DNA from: Pelagibius sp.
GTDB lineage: Bacteria; Pseudomonadota; Alphaproteobacteria; Kiloniellales; Kiloniellaceae
Assembly: GCF_028281305.1 (NCBI RefSeq)
Contig: NZ_JANQKD010000087.1
Span: 1 to 64,000, forward strand
Direction of reading: 5' to 3'
DNA length: 64,000 nucleotides
Position 1 is the first letter of the stretch, and the number at the start of each line of letters is the position of its first letter. Below the pieces are notes generated by a model. It did no database searches, was not told the origin of the DNA, and worked only from the letters and a program-made list of their open reading frames with translations. The translations under genes and the position numbers were made by a program. Positions 63,456-64,000 of this stretch are shown here, in pieces.

Positions 63456-63504
63456 GATACTCAAACCTGGCTTCGCTACTCAAGCCCGGCTTCGCTACTC
63501 AAGC
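63456..63504. repeat. 19-bp tandem repeat CYGGCTTCGCTACTCAAGC
   Basis: Adjacent copies ctggcttcgctactcaagc / ccggcttcgctactcaagc with a partial leading unit. Confidence 0.7.
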
Positions 63505-64000
63505 AATGAGCGGATCATTTCGCTGAATGCGTCGCGCATAGGCAGATCAAGATCGAGGGCGAGTTGACGGCGCTCGACTTCGATGGCTTCACCGGTGTTC
63601 GGGTCGGCGGCTTGTTTCGTGATCGGCACCCAGCGCAAGACCCAACCGCGTTTCTCCCACTGTGGAAGGTCATTGAAATTGATCCCGCCCTTCTGGAACA
63701 GCAACTCGTTTTTGGCAGCAACCGATAGGCCGTCCAATGCTTGTTGGGCCTGCTTTGGATCCTGCCCCTTTTTGCGCAGCAGCCAGAAGCAATGAGCGTT
63801 GAGCGCGTTGCGGTGAGCGTCCTCGTTCCGCCAGCGGAAATAGTCGACGACGTCGACCGCGCGTGGCAGTTGGCTGATCCTGCAATCGAAACTCGCAGTA
63901 TCTTCAAGCAACAAGGAGAATTTCGCGCTGGCCTCTCCGGCAAGCACTGAGTTCAGCTTCCGAAGCTTACGCCCGAAGCTGCCTTCATCCGGATGAAACA
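63495..64000 (-). CDS. Thg1 family (tRNA-His guanylyltransferase-like) protein, partial (runs off window end)
   Basis: Minus frame stays open to the edge: FHPDEGSFGRKLRKLNSVLAGEASAKFSLLLEDTASFDCRISQLPRAVDVVDYFRWRNEDAHRNALNAHCFWLLRKKG; matches the conserved C-terminal part of Thg1/TLP proteins. Confidence 0.82.
   Translation of the reverse strand, partial: FHPDEGSFGRKLRKLNSVLAGEASAKFSLLLEDTASFDCRISQLPRAVDVVDYFRWRNEDAHRNALNAHCFWLLRKKGQDPKQAQQALDGLSVAAKNELLFQKGGINFNDLPQWEKRGWVLRWVPITKQAADPNTGEAIEVERRQLALDLDLPMRDAFSEMIRSLLE

Overview
GC-rich chromosomal window, gene order and families consistent with an alphaproteobacterium (probably Rhodospirillales-like; inference from synteny only). Most of it is core genome. 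5.9-25.8 kb is a long minus-strand housekeeping block: lrgA/lrgB, glmM, folP, ftsH, tilS, cpoB, pal, tolB, tolA, tolR, tolQ, ybgC, ruvB, ruvA, ruvC, yebC, a YmdB-type phosphoesterase, 5-formyl-THF cyclo-ligase, a 6S RNA candidate and zapA. 26.3-38.8 kb is a plus-strand block: tkt, class I aldolase, gap, a conserved unknown, a small AAA ATPase, a thiE-like gene, efp, an inositol monophosphatase and a three-gene OmpA / MotA-like / MotB-like envelope locus. The flanks are accessory: AraC and XRE-cupin regulators, a racemase, an ankyrin-glyoxalase fusion, a TAXI-TRAP transporter, a B12 riboswitch with a lone CbiM-like permease, an ScfR-type regulator and a partial Thg1-family gene. Points most worth a second look: (1) a 264-bp MITE-like element with 32-bp terminal inverted repeats and a TAA duplication, inserted exactly at the MotA-like/MotB-like junction; (2) an orphan sRNA candidate with repeated anti-Shine-Dalgarno motifs and its own terminator; (3) a ROSE-type RNA thermometer on hsp20; (4) a 6S RNA candidate; (5) a compact AAA ATPase with a substituted Walker A motif; (6) a riboswitch-controlled orphan CbiM. 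No CRISPR array, prophage, rRNA or tRNA was recognised. All calls are by eye, with no database search.
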